Origin: Cryobacterium lactosi
GTDB taxonomy: Bacteria; Actinomycetota; Actinomycetes; Actinomycetales; Microbacteriaceae
Direction of reading: 5' to 3'
NCBI RefSeq assembly: GCF_004403945.1
Contig: NZ_SOHM01000031.1
Coordinates: 150,532-214,531, forward strand
DNA: 64,000 bases
In this document: positions 34,367 through 43,367 of the stretch, one piece after another
Layout: every line of letters begins with the position of its first letter
Numbering within the stretch: position 1 is the stretch's first letter
Program-made: the position numbers and the translations under genes
Notes under the pieces: generated by a model
What the model was told of the DNA's origin: nothing
Databases searched by the model: none
What the model saw: only the letters and a program-made list of their open reading frames with translations

Positions 34367-35164
34367 TTGCCAGCACCGACCATGCCAGCATCAACCCCTG
34401 CCACGACGGGGCAACAGCACTGCGTTATCGGAGTCAGCACCAAAATGTACCTGGGCTACCAGGCCAGCCTGGACTGGCTCACGGCAGTGCGCGCCGTCGT
34501 GGCGGCTCGCGCGCCGCTGCCGGCCGCACTGACGGTCTTCGTCGCCCCCTCGTTCCCCGTGCTCGAGAGCGCGCACCGTATTCTGGCCGGCAGCGGGGTG
34601 GTGCTCGGCGCCCAAAACTGCAGCACGGCGGCAGGCGCCCTCACCGGTGAAGTCAGCCCCGCCCTGCTCGCGGAAATGGGTGTGGAGCTTGTCGAGATCG
34701 GCCACGCCGAACGCCGTCGGCTCTTCGGTGAGACGGATGCGGTCGTCGCAGCCAAGACGGCGGCGGCCGTCTTGGCCGGGCTCACGCCGTTGCTCTGTGT
34801 GGGGGAGACCGTGCGTGACACCCCCACCGCCACGGCACAGTTCTGCTACGAGCAGATCACCAACGCGCTCGGCCGGGGTGTGCACCTGGACAGCGTGATG
34901 GTCGCCTACGAACCCGTCTGGGCGATCGGCGCCGCCGAGCCGGCCGAGCCCGCCTATGTGAACGACGTCGTCGGTCGACTGCGCGAGTCACTTCGCCCGC
35001 TCTCTGCGGCCGGGGGCCCGCAGATCATCTACGGCGGAAGCGCCACGGTGGGTCTCCTGCCACGGCTGGTGGCCGTGGACGGGCTGTTCCTCGGTCGGTT
35101 CGCTCACGATCCAGCCGCGTTCGGCCGAATACTCGACGAGGCCATCCACCGCGTCAGCCGGTGA
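34367..35164 (+). CDS. Triose-phosphate-isomerase paralogue, probable EryH (L-erythrulose-1-phosphate isomerase)
   Basis: A 265-residue TIM homologue. Lys26 in GVSTKMY, His113 in EIGHAERR and Glu182 in YEPVWAIG match the TIM triad, and the phosphate loop IIYGGSAT is intact. Two usual residues differ: the Asn of the N-terminal NxK motif is Ser, and the Ser after the catalytic His is Ala114, which suggests a different substrate. EryH-type paralogues convert L-erythrulose 1-phosphate to D-erythrulose 4-phosphate. TTG 34367 is chosen because GGAGG lies eight bases upstream; ATG 34382 is too far from it. Confidence 0.85.
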   Translation: MPAPTMPASTPATTGQQHCVIGVSTKMYLGYQASLDWLTAVRAVVAARAPLPAALTVFVAPSFPVLESAHRILAGSGVVLGAQNCSTAAGALTGEVSPALLAEMGVELVEIGHAERRRLFGETDAVVAAKTAAAVLAGLTPLLCVGETVRDTPTATAQFCYEQITNALGRGVHLDSVMVAYEPVWAIGAAEPAEPAYVNDVVGRLRESLRPLSAAGGPQIIYGGSATVGLLPRLVAVDGLFLGRFAHDPAAFGRILDEAIHRVSR

Positions 35165-35224
35165 TCCCTGCGCTCGCTGCCCCTGTTTTCCTTGAATCAA
35201 TGACGTTTCGTAAGGACATTGCCC

Positions 35225-36622
35225 ATGCTCACCCTTCAGACGGCGACCGAGCTCGCCCTCCCCGTCCCCGCATTGCTCGGCATCGCCGTCGGCGCGGTCG
35301 TGGTGCTCTTGCTGTTGATCATCAAATTCCGCATGCACGCCTTCTTCGCGCTCATCATCGTGAGCATCGTCACCGCCGCCGTGGCTGGCGTCAACGCCGA
35401 TGAACTCATCGACACCCTCGTGGGCCCGTTCGGACGTACCCTGGGCAATGTCGCCCTGCTGGTCGGGTTCGGTGCCGTTCTCGGTCGCATCGTCGAGACC
35501 TCAGGCGGTGCCCAGGTTCTCGCCGACAGCCTGCTGCGAGTCTTCGGCGAGAAACGCGCCCCGCTCGCCCTGTCGGTCGCGTCACTCCTGTTCGGGTTCC
35601 CGATCTTCCTCGATGCCGGGTTCCTCGTGATGCTGCCCATCATCTACACCGTGGCCCGGCGCCTGGGTGGCGGACTGCTGCTCTACGCTCTCCCGGCAAC
35701 GGGCGCGTTCCTGATGATGCACGCCCTCGTGCCGCCGCACCCCGGCCCCGTCGCCGCCGCCGGAATCATCGGCGCCGATGTCGGTCTCGTGCTGATGGTC
35801 TCCCTGCTCGTCGGATTGCCGACCTGGTACGTCGCCGGCTATCGGCTCGCGCTCGTGCTGGCCAAGCGCCATCCGGCCCTCGCTGTTCCGGAACTGCTCG
35901 GCCTGCCGCCCAAGACGGTGGTCAACCCGCCCAAGTTCGGCGTCGTCCTGCTGGTGCTGCTTCTTCCGCTGGTGCTCATCTTCATGAACACCGGTCTCTC
36001 CACTCTGGTCGCCACCGGGACCATCGGCGACGACCAACTGTGGGCGCAGATTCTCATCTTCATCGGCAACACGCCCATCGCACTTCTCCTGTCGACACTG
36101 CTGGCCATGTACCTGCTGGTGATTCGGCGTACCCGCGGTCGGCTGGGCGGGGCTCTGGAAGACCTCGTCGACGATGCCCTCGCGCCCGTCGTGTCGATCA
36201 TCCTGATCACCGGGGCCGGCGGCATGTTCGGCGGCGTCCTGACCGCGACGGGTATCGGCGGTGCGATGGCCGAGAGCCTCGACGCCATCGGGTTGCCGCT
36301 CATTCTGGCGGGATTCCTCGTGGCCGTCATCATGCGCGTCGCTCAGGGCTCGGCCACCGTCGCGGGCACAACCGCAGCTGGTCTGATGGCGCCGGCAATC
36401 CTGGCCTCGGGGGAGACCAACCCCTTCGCGCTGGCCTGCATCACCGTCGCCATCGTCGCCGGTGCCATCACGTTCTCGCACGTGAACGACTCAGGCTTCT
36501 GGCTGGTGAGCCGATTCCTCGGTCTCAGCACGTCGCTCGCCCTGCGCACCTGGAGCGTGCTCGCCACCGCGATCGGGTTCATGGCTTTCGGTCTGGTCTG
36601 GATCCTGTACTCATTCGTGTGA
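35225..36622 (+). CDS. GntP-family sugar-acid:proton symporter
   Basis: A 465-residue inner-membrane carrier of the GntP group, which takes up gluconate and related sugar acids. Visible: FGRTLGNVALLVGFGAVLGRIVETSGGAQVLADSLL, FLDAGFLVMLPIIYTVARRLGG, HALVPPHPGPVAAAGIIGADVG and AQGSATVAGTTAAGLMAPAI, all family landmarks. ATG 35225 has AAGGA eight bases upstream; TTG 35219 is too close. As the last gene of the operon it defines the substrate class as a sugar acid, supporting a C5-acid pathway. Confidence 0.92.
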   Translation: MLTLQTATELALPVPALLGIAVGAVVVLLLLIIKFRMHAFFALIIVSIVTAAVAGVNADELIDTLVGPFGRTLGNVALLVGFGAVLGRIVETSGGAQVLADSLLRVFGEKRAPLALSVASLLFGFPIFLDAGFLVMLPIIYTVARRLGGGLLLYALPATGAFLMMHALVPPHPGPVAAAGIIGADVGLVLMVSLLVGLPTWYVAGYRLALVLAKRHPALAVPELLGLPPKTVVNPPKFGVVLLVLLLPLVLIFMNTGLSTLVATGTIGDDQLWAQILIFIGNTPIALLLSTLLAMYLLVIRRTRGRLGGALEDLVDDALAPVVSIILITGAGGMFGGVLTATGIGGAMAESLDAIGLPLILAGFLVAVIMRVAQGSATVAGTTAAGLMAPAILASGETNPFALACITVAIVAGAITFSHVNDSGFWLVSRFLGLSTSLALRTWSVLATAIGFMAFGLVWILYSFV

Positions 36623-36766
36623 ACAACCTCGGGGTGAGACCAAGGGGGACCGCAGGACACGGGGGCTGGTTCAGTCTCCCTGATTCGGCTACCGTGCTGC
36701 CCAGGCGGGTCGGCAGGACACCCCGCACGATCTCGGCACGAGAACGCGTCGGAAAGGACGAGGAAC

Positions 36767-37138
36767 ATGAGCTTCACTCCCGAGGAGAGCGCCACCCCCG
36801 AGGAGATCGCGCAAGCGTTCTCCAGCCACCGCTTCGAGGTGGCCCTGCCGTATCTCGCCGACGACATCGTGTGGAGCGTCGTCGGTGACGAGCCGGTGCT
36901 CGGGCGCGACACCGTAGAGAAACTCTGCCGACGGAGCGCCGAGGACCTCGTGCAGGTGACCACCGAGTTCCAACGCTTTCGCACGGTCGTCGGCGGTGAC
37001 AGCGTCGTGGTCGACAGCCTCGCTCGGTACACCGAGGCCGGCGGCGACGTTTCGGTGGTGGCGTCCTGCGACATCTTCGATTTCGTCGACGGTCGCGTCA
37101 CCGAGATCGTCTCGTACACGATCGAGATCGACGGCTGA
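36767..37138 (+). CDS. NTF2-like (SnoaL-type) protein
   Basis: A 123-residue small alpha+beta protein of the NTF2-like superfamily: helix IAQAFSSHRFEVALPYLADDIVWSVVGDEPVLGRD followed by strands carrying VVDSLARYTEAGGDVSVVASCDIFDFVDGRVTEIVSYTIEI. Such proteins serve as isomerases, polyketide cyclases or ligand-binding modules; nothing here says which. ATG 36767 follows AAAGGACGAGG. It stands alone between the sugar-acid operon and an oxidoreductase gene. Confidence 0.8.
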   Translation: MSFTPEESATPEEIAQAFSSHRFEVALPYLADDIVWSVVGDEPVLGRDTVEKLCRRSAEDLVQVTTEFQRFRTVVGGDSVVVDSLARYTEAGGDVSVVASCDIFDFVDGRVTEIVSYTIEIDG

Positions 37139-37231
37139 CGGCCGCTCCAGCGTTCTCGAGCCCGGTCTGAGCACCATTGCAGTATTTGAGCGTGGTGGCG
37201 CGGGCGCCTGTGACCCTGACAGGCTGGAACG

Positions 37232-38284
37232 ATGACAAACGTGATGACGGCAGCCGTGTTGACCAAATTCGGTGGCCCCGAAGTCGTGGAACTGCACCAC
37301 GACTGGCCGTGTCCTCGCCCGCAGAACAACCAGGTCCTGGTGAAAGTGTCTGCGGCAGCGGTGAACAACACAGACATCTGGACCCGGCAGGGCGCCTACG
37401 GATTGCCCGAGGATCCCGCAGCTCAGGCCGGCTGGCTGGGCACCTTTGATTTTCCGCGAATCCAGGGTGGAGACATCGTGGGTGTCGTCGCCCTGGTGGG
37501 GGCCGGTGTGACCGAAGACATGATGGGTCGACGGGTGCTGGTGGACCCCGCCCTGTACGGCTCCGAGGACGACAACGCGTCACCGGTGGGGTACCTGGGA
37601 AGCGAGGCCGACGGCGGGTTCGCGCAGTACGTGGCCGTGGACGCCTCGCATGCCCACGACGTGCAGGACTCGCCACTGTCAGACGAGCAGCTGGCGTGTC
37701 TGCCCGTCGCCTTCGGCACAGCGATCGGGATGCTCGAACGTGCGCGGGTGCAGGGCGGCGAGACCGTGCTGGTGACAGGGGCATCCGGGGGAGTGGGCCT
37801 CGCCCTGGTGCAGCTGGCCGCGGCGCGCGGCGCGCGGGTGCTGGCGATCACGAGTGGCTCCAAAGAGGATGCCGTACTCGCGAACGGGGCAGCTCGAGTC
37901 TTCAACCGGGACTCAGCCGACATCCAGGCCGAGATTGCCGCCGCCTCGCCCGGCGGACTGGACGTTGTTGCGGACATCGCGGGCGGACCGGGAGTCTCGG
38001 CCCTGATGCCCCTGCTTCGGGACAACGGTCGATGGGTCATCGCCGGTGCCGTTGCGGGGCCGGTGATCGAATTCGACCTTCGACGTCTGTATCTGCACAA
38101 TGTGCAACTGATCGGATCCTCGATGCACACCCGTGTTCATTTCCGACGTCTTGTCGAGTTGGCCCGCCGTGGGGACGTGCGCCCCCAGGTCAGCGGCACG
38201 TTTGCTCTGACCGAGATTGCGGAGGCCCACAGGGAGTTCTCCGCACGACGACACATCGGCAAGATTGTCATCCTGCCGCGCTGA
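37232..38284 (+). CDS. Zinc-free MDR/quinone-type oxidoreductase
   Basis: A 350-residue medium-chain dehydrogenase/reductase related to quinone oxidoreductase. The GroES-like N-terminal domain carries NNTDIWTRQGAYG; the NADPH-binding fold carries VLVTGASGGVGLALVQLAAARGARVLAITSG. The structural and catalytic zinc cysteines are absent, as in NADPH-dependent quinone or enone reductases. Its C-terminus (RRLVELARRGDVRPQVSGTFALTEIAEAHREF) is family-typical. Probably a general reductase of alpha,beta-unsaturated carbonyls. No ribosome site is obvious before ATG 37232. Confidence 0.88.
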   Translation: MTNVMTAAVLTKFGGPEVVELHHDWPCPRPQNNQVLVKVSAAAVNNTDIWTRQGAYGLPEDPAAQAGWLGTFDFPRIQGGDIVGVVALVGAGVTEDMMGRRVLVDPALYGSEDDNASPVGYLGSEADGGFAQYVAVDASHAHDVQDSPLSDEQLACLPVAFGTAIGMLERARVQGGETVLVTGASGGVGLALVQLAAARGARVLAITSGSKEDAVLANGAARVFNRDSADIQAEIAAASPGGLDVVADIAGGPGVSALMPLLRDNGRWVIAGAVAGPVIEFDLRRLYLHNVQLIGSSMHTRVHFRRLVELARRGDVRPQVSGTFALTEIAEAHREFSARRHIGKIVILPR

Positions 38285-38343
38285 GCGCGCTCTGTACGCT
38301 CTCGGTACGGCACGCTCTCGAAGTATTTTCTCGGAACTGTTGC

Positions 38344-38395
38344 GCTAATACGTATAACCAGTTAGCTTTTCGAAAGCACGGTAATACGCATTAGC
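38344..38395. promoter_or_regulatory. Pair of inverted LacI-type operators
   Basis: GCTAATACGTATAACC (38344-38359) and GGTAATACGCATTAGC (38380-38395) are inverted copies of one another with two mismatches, 36 bp centre to centre, each with a central CG flanked by AT-rich arms. They lie 46-97 bp before the LacI gene, which suggests autoregulation of the whole five-gene unit. Confidence 0.65.
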
Positions 38396-38440
38396 AGTTG
38401 CCCGTGGCAACGTCTCACCGCCGAGAAAGAGAATCCTGCA

Positions 38441-39502
38441 ATGTCGCACACAAAGTCGCAACGAGTCACCCAGCGCACCATCGCTGAGCTGGCCGGCGTG
38501 AGTCAGGCCACGGTCTCGCTCGTTCTCAACGGCAAAGCAGATTCGACCTCGCGGATTCCGGAGGCAACACGCCGACGAGTGCTCGACGCGATCGCCGAAA
38601 CGACCTATGTGGCGGACCCCGCCGCACGAAGCCTCGCCGGCGTCGGCAACGACCTCGTTGGCATCTTCACCTACGAGCCGGCCTTCCCGCAGGAAACCTC
38701 GGACTTCTACGCGCCCTTGCTGATGGGCATCGAAACCACTGCAGAGTCGCTCGGTGTGGACCTGCTGATGTTCACCAGCGCGCCCATAGTCGATGGGCGC
38801 CGCCAGCTCTTCCACGAGAAGAACCGCCTGCGACTCGCCGACGGATGCCTGCTGCTCGGCCAGAAGATGGACACCGGAGAACTCAACCGCCTCGTCGACT
38901 CCGGCTATCCCTTCGTGGCTATCGGCCGACGGGACGATCCCGCTGGGCGCATCCCATACGTCGGTGTCGACTACGCGAATGCCACGTCGACCCTCGCGGA
39001 ACTCGCCCTTGCCCGAGGACACACTCGGTTCTATTCACTGCACGTGCCGACCGATGCCGAGTCCACCCGCGACCGCCAGTCCGGATTGGTGCGCGTGCTC
39101 GACGAGGCCCGAGTCGAGTTGACCAGCGCAACCACCGACGGCTCCGACCTCGAGGCCGCGTGGCGAGCCATCCGAAAAGCTCAGCCCACGGTGCTGATCG
39201 TCGAGGACGCCACCCATGCCCACCGCCTCGTCGATATCGCTGTCGCGGACGGCGTCGATGTCCCGAACGACCTATCGATTGTGGTGCTCGGCGAGCGCAC
39301 TCGTCCCAGCGAACGCGGCCTCGACTTCACCCGGCTCGCCGCTCCGCGGCCGCAGCTCGGCTCGAATGCGATCACCCTCCTGCACCAGATCATGAACGGC
39401 TCATCCGATGCCGTTGAACCACTACCGCACCGGCAACTGCTCGAGTGCGTCATCATCGAGGGCGCCACACTGGGCGCCCCGAGAATCGGGAGCAATCTGT
39501 GA
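38441..39502 (+). CDS. LacI-family regulator heading the FAD-oxidoreductase/ABC operon
   Basis: A 353-residue regulator with helix-turn-helix RTIAELAGVSQATVSLVLNGKAD (12-34), a hinge IPEATRRRVLDAI and a sugar-binding domain (DLVGIFTYEPAF; SIVVLGERTRP; PQLGSNAITLLHQ). It is the first gene of an operon of oxidoreductase, binding protein and two permeases, and its stop overlaps the next start. Two inverted operator-like sites lie just upstream, so it should repress its own operon until the imported ligand binds. Confidence 0.9.
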   Translation: MSHTKSQRVTQRTIAELAGVSQATVSLVLNGKADSTSRIPEATRRRVLDAIAETTYVADPAARSLAGVGNDLVGIFTYEPAFPQETSDFYAPLLMGIETTAESLGVDLLMFTSAPIVDGRRQLFHEKNRLRLADGCLLLGQKMDTGELNRLVDSGYPFVAIGRRDDPAGRIPYVGVDYANATSTLAELALARGHTRFYSLHVPTDAESTRDRQSGLVRVLDEARVELTSATTDGSDLEAAWRAIRKAQPTVLIVEDATHAHRLVDIAVADGVDVPNDLSIVVLGERTRPSERGLDFTRLAAPRPQLGSNAITLLHQIMNGSSDAVEPLPHRQLLECVIIEGATLGAPRIGSNL

Positions 39503-41118
39503 ACCGCACGTCTCTCAGCACCGAAGTTCTCGTGGTCGGCGGTGGCATGGGCGGCGTCTCCGCAGCCCTCGCTGCGCTACGCGGCGGCAAGCGCGTCATC
39601 CTCACCGAGGAATACCAGTGGCTCGGCGGGCAGCTCACCAGCCAGGCCGTGCCGATGGACGAGCACACCTGGGTGGAGCAGTTCGGGGTGACGGCGTCGT
39701 ACCGGGAGCTACGTGAAGGCATCCGCGACTACTACCGCGACAACTACCCTCTACTCCAGAAGGTGAAAGACCGCGCCGATCTCAACCCGGGTGCCGGCCT
39801 CGTCAGCCGACTGTGCGCCGAACCTCGGGTGGCCGTCGCCGTCATCGACGCCCTGTTCGCGCGGTACCTCGGATCACAGCAGCTCACCATCATCAAGTCC
39901 GTCGTGCCCCTTTCGGCCGAGGTCGACGGCACCCGGGTGACCTCGGTGACGCTCGCCTCCCTCACCGGTGACACCGAGACGACGATCACCGCCGACTACG
40001 TGCTCGACGCCACCGAACTCGGCGACCTGCTGCCCCTGACCGGTGCCGAGTACGTCACGGGCACCGAGGGCCGCGACGAGACAGGCGAGCCCAGCGCACC
40101 CGAGGTCGGCGACGCCGAGAACGTGCAGGCCCTGTCCTGGTGCTTCGTACTCGACCACGTCGACGGCGAAGACCACACCATCCAGAAGCCCGCGAGCTAT
40201 GACTACTGGCGCAACTACGCCCCCGAATTCTGGGGCGCGCCACTTCTGAGCCTGACGGCACCGCACCCGCGCACGCTCGAGATCGTCACCCGGTCGTTCA
40301 ACCCTCTCGTCAACGACGACCCGACGACGCAGCTCGCCGACCAGCGTGCCGGCGGTGGCGATGAGGAACTGTGGGTCTTCCGTCGCATCCTGGCCAAGGG
40401 CAACCTCACTGCCGGTCACCTGCAGGGTGACCTCGTACTCGTGAACTGGCCCATGATCGACTACCTCGACGGCAACATCATCGATGCGGATGCCGCCTCG
40501 CGGGCGCGCCACCTGGAAGCCTCCCGCCAGCTCAGCTACTCCTTCTTCTACTGGCTGCAAACTGAAGCGCCCCGCCCCGACGGCGGGACCGGCTGGCCGG
40601 GGTTGCGGTTGCGCGGCGACATCACCGGTACCGAGGACGGACTCGCCATGGCACCCTACATCCGTGAGTCGCGCCGCATCCGTGCCGAGTACACCGTCGT
40701 CGAAGGTGACCTGTCGATCGCTGCCCGCGGACATGGCCGCCCGGCCACGTATCCCGACACCGTCGGGGTCGGGATGTACCGCATCGACCTGCACCCGTCA
40801 ACGGGTGGGGACAACTACATCGACGTCGCTTCGGCGCCGTTTGAGATTCCGCTCGGAGCGATGATCCCGGTTCGCCTGGACAACCTCCTCCCCGCGGGTA
40901 AGAACGTCGGCACCACCCACATCACCAACGGGGCCTTCAGGCTCCACCCGGTGGAGTGGAACATCGGCGAGGCAGCGGGCTGGCTAGCGGCCTTCTGCCT
41001 GGACCACGCGGTGGATCCCCGCGTGGTCCGCAACACACCTCGGTTGCTCGAGGAATTCCAATCCCTTCTCACAACCCGGGGTGTCGAGCTGCACTGGCCC
41101 GACGTCACCGGCTACTAA
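39499..41118 (+). CDS. FAD-dependent oxidoreductase of unknown substrate
   Basis: A 539-residue flavoprotein of the FAD_oxidored group. The dinucleotide-binding motif VLVVGGGMGGVSAALAALRGGKRVILTEE is near residues 10-38, followed by YQWLGGQLTSQAVPMDEHT, a second flavin motif DYVLDATELGDLLPLTG, and a C-terminal IPLGAMIPVRLDNLLPAGKNVGTTHITNGAFRLHPVEWNIGEAAG. Relatives occur in polysaccharide and sugar-acid loci but their reactions are largely unassigned. GTG 39499 overlaps the LacI stop, with GGGAG six bases upstream, so it is co-translated with the regulator. No signal peptide: it acts on an imported substrate. Confidence 0.85.
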   Translation: MNRTSLSTEVLVVGGGMGGVSAALAALRGGKRVILTEEYQWLGGQLTSQAVPMDEHTWVEQFGVTASYRELREGIRDYYRDNYPLLQKVKDRADLNPGAGLVSRLCAEPRVAVAVIDALFARYLGSQQLTIIKSVVPLSAEVDGTRVTSVTLASLTGDTETTITADYVLDATELGDLLPLTGAEYVTGTEGRDETGEPSAPEVGDAENVQALSWCFVLDHVDGEDHTIQKPASYDYWRNYAPEFWGAPLLSLTAPHPRTLEIVTRSFNPLVNDDPTTQLADQRAGGGDEELWVFRRILAKGNLTAGHLQGDLVLVNWPMIDYLDGNIIDADAASRARHLEASRQLSYSFFYWLQTEAPRPDGGTGWPGLRLRGDITGTEDGLAMAPYIRESRRIRAEYTVVEGDLSIAARGHGRPATYPDTVGVGMYRIDLHPSTGGDNYIDVASAPFEIPLGAMIPVRLDNLLPAGKNVGTTHITNGAFRLHPVEWNIGEAAGWLAAFCLDHAVDPRVVRNTPRLLEEFQSLLTTRGVELHWPDVTGY

Positions 41119-41134
41119 CCAAGGAGAACCGCTC

Positions 41135-42418
41135 ATGAGATCAGCAAAGATGCTGACCGCCGTAGGTCTGCTAGCAGGGACATCACTTCTGCTCGCCGGG
41201 TGCGCGTCATCAACCCCGGCAGCAGAGCCTAAGAACGTCGAATTGCGCATGACCGTCTGGACAGCGAACGAAGACCAGCTCGCCCTGTTCGACGACATCG
41301 CGGACCAATACATCGCAGAACACCCGGAGGTGAAATCCATCACCTTCGAGCCGCTCCCGTTCGAGGACTACACCACAACACTCACAACGCAGGTGGCCGG
41401 CGGCAAAGCGCCCGACCTGGCCTGGATCCTCGAGAACGCAGCACTTGACTTCGTCGACAGTGGAGCTCTCGCACCGATCCAGGACACCCTGGAAAAGACC
41501 GACGGCTACGAGTTCGATGACCTCAGCGACGCGGCGACGGCGCTCTGGCAGAAGGACGGCGAGCTCATCGCCTATCCATTCTCCACGTCGCCGTTCGTGA
41601 TGTTCGCCAACGATGACCTCCTCCGCGCGGCAGGCCAGCCGACGGCTGCGGAACTGCAGGCCGCCGGCAAATGGAACTGGGAGGGCATCTCCGAAGTCGG
41701 AGCGGCCGTCAACGCGGCGACCGGCAAGGCAGGTTTTGTCGTGCGGGACTTCGACTACACCTCCTGGGACAACCTCGCGTCGGTGTGGATGGGGTGGGGA
41801 GCCGAACCGTGGGGTGATGACGGAGCCTCCTGCGAATTCGACTCACCGGAGATGGTGGACGCGTTCACTTTCCTCCACGAGGCCGCGTTCGACAAGAAGT
41901 CGATGCCCGGCCCGGGCACGACGGCCGATTTCTTCGCCGGGGAATCGGCATTCACCGTCACGCAGATTTCGCGGGCATCCGTTCTGCCTGACTCCGGATT
42001 CGCCTGGGACCTCCTGCCCCTGCCTGAGGGCCCAGAAGGCGAGTACTCGATGGTCGGCCAGGCTGGGATCGGCGTGATGGCGACAGGCAAGAACGCTCCC
42101 GTCGCCGCCGACTTCCTCGCGTTCTTCAGCAACCCGGAGAATTCGAAGAAGCTCGCCCAGTGGTTCCCGCCGGCTCGAACATCACAACTCTCGACCGAGA
42201 CCCTCGCCGCAGCAAACCCGGTCCTCAGCGCCGATCAGATCGAAAACGTCGTCATCCCGGGCATCGAGACCGGAGTGGTCCGCCCCGGCCACACCGACTC
42301 CGCCAAGGTCGGCCAGACCGTGCGCGCCGCACTTGACGCGATCTGGACCCCTGATGCCGACATCGAAGAATCCCTCATCGGTGTGTGCGACGCCGTCGAG
42401 CCGCTTCTGGGGAAGTAA
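41135..42418 (+). CDS. CUT1 ABC sugar-binding lipoprotein (second transporter)
   Basis: A 427-residue substrate-binding lipoprotein. Signal peptide 1-21 with lipobox LLAGC (Cys22), then a family 1 solute-binding domain: ELRMTVWTANEDQLALFDDIADQYIAEHPEV, TTQVAGGKAPDLAWILEN, and FLAFFSNPENSKKLAQWFPPARTS. ATG 41135 is nine bases after AAGGAG. It sits 16 nt after the FAD-oxidoreductase gene and 7 nt before the permease, and differs clearly from the binding protein at 25.9 kb, so the ligand is another sugar or glycoside. Confidence 0.93.
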   Translation: MRSAKMLTAVGLLAGTSLLLAGCASSTPAAEPKNVELRMTVWTANEDQLALFDDIADQYIAEHPEVKSITFEPLPFEDYTTTLTTQVAGGKAPDLAWILENAALDFVDSGALAPIQDTLEKTDGYEFDDLSDAATALWQKDGELIAYPFSTSPFVMFANDDLLRAAGQPTAAELQAAGKWNWEGISEVGAAVNAATGKAGFVVRDFDYTSWDNLASVWMGWGAEPWGDDGASCEFDSPEMVDAFTFLHEAAFDKKSMPGPGTTADFFAGESAFTVTQISRASVLPDSGFAWDLLPLPEGPEGEYSMVGQAGIGVMATGKNAPVAADFLAFFSNPENSKKLAQWFPPARTSQLSTETLAAANPVLSADQIENVVIPGIETGVVRPGHTDSAKVGQTVRAALDAIWTPDADIEESLIGVCDAVEPLLGK

Positions 42419-42425
42419 GCACGTC

Positions 42426-43367
42426 GTGACCACTCTCATCAAGTCACCGGTGGGGCGGGCTTCGGCTCGCCCCGGCGGTCGCCGCCCCCTCACTCACCTG
42501 CAGCGTGATGCGCTGGCCGGCTACCTGTTCGTCGCACCACAGGTGCTCGGCATCGCAGCCTTCGTGCTCGTGCCTCTCGCGCTGGTCATCTACTTCAGCT
42601 TTCACGAATGGAACGTGCTCGCGAACACCTTCACCTTCGTGGGTGTGGCGAACTTCGAGCGGTTCCTCGCCGACCCGCAGGTCGCTCCCGTCATGCGGAC
42701 AACCGGGATCTTCTCTGTCGCCCTGGTCTTCTTCAACATCTCCCTGGCCCTGCTGCTGGCGGTGATGCTCAACCGTTCTCTCGCCGGAATCACCTTTTTC
42801 CGCACCCTCTTCTTCTCTCCGGTTGTCGTCTCCCTCGTGGCCTGGACGATCGTGTGGGGATTCCTGTTCCAGGACAACGGCGGCGTCAACGGCGCGCTCG
42901 AACTGGTCGGTGTGGACGGCCCGAACTGGCTTCGTGAAGGGCCAACGGCCATGGTCGCCGTGGTCATCGTGCAGGTCTTCAAGAACGTCGGACTCAACAT
43001 GGTGTTGTTTCTGGCCGCGCTCCAGGGGGTGCCGCAGGAACTCCAGGAAGCGGCACGTATGGACGGCGCCGGCCCGCGCACGATCTTCACCCGAATCGTC
43101 ATGCCACTGATCTCGCCCACCATCCTGCTCACCTTCATCATCACCATCGTCGGTTCGCTGCAGGTGTTCGCGCAGATCGCCGTGCTCACGCAGGGCGGCC
43201 CAGGCATCTCGACCACTGTGCTCGTGTATTACCTGTTCCAGCAGGCCTTCCTGTTCGGAGAATTCGGCTACGGCTCCGTGCTCTCCCTCGTCCTATTCCT
43301 CATCGTGCTCGTGCTGACGGTTGTGCAGTGGCAGCTCCGCAAGAAGTGGGTGTTTTATGAGAACTGA
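42426..43367 (+). CDS. ABC sugar permease, MalF type (second transporter)
   Basis: A 313-residue six-span permease. DALAGYLFVAPQVLGIAAFVLVPLALVIYFSFHEWN is a typical start; the ATPase-contact loop reads EAARMDGAGPRTIFTRIVMPLISP (about residues 208-231). The start is GTG 42426, only 7 nt after the binding-protein stop. The following permease gene overlaps its end by 11 nt. Again no ATPase gene accompanies it. Confidence 0.92.
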   Translation: MTTLIKSPVGRASARPGGRRPLTHLQRDALAGYLFVAPQVLGIAAFVLVPLALVIYFSFHEWNVLANTFTFVGVANFERFLADPQVAPVMRTTGIFSVALVFFNISLALLLAVMLNRSLAGITFFRTLFFSPVVVSLVAWTIVWGFLFQDNGGVNGALELVGVDGPNWLREGPTAMVAVVIVQVFKNVGLNMVLFLAALQGVPQELQEAARMDGAGPRTIFTRIVMPLISPTILLTFIITIVGSLQVFAQIAVLTQGGPGISTTVLVYYLFQQAFLFGEFGYGSVLSLVLFLIVLVLTVVQWQLRKKWVFYEN

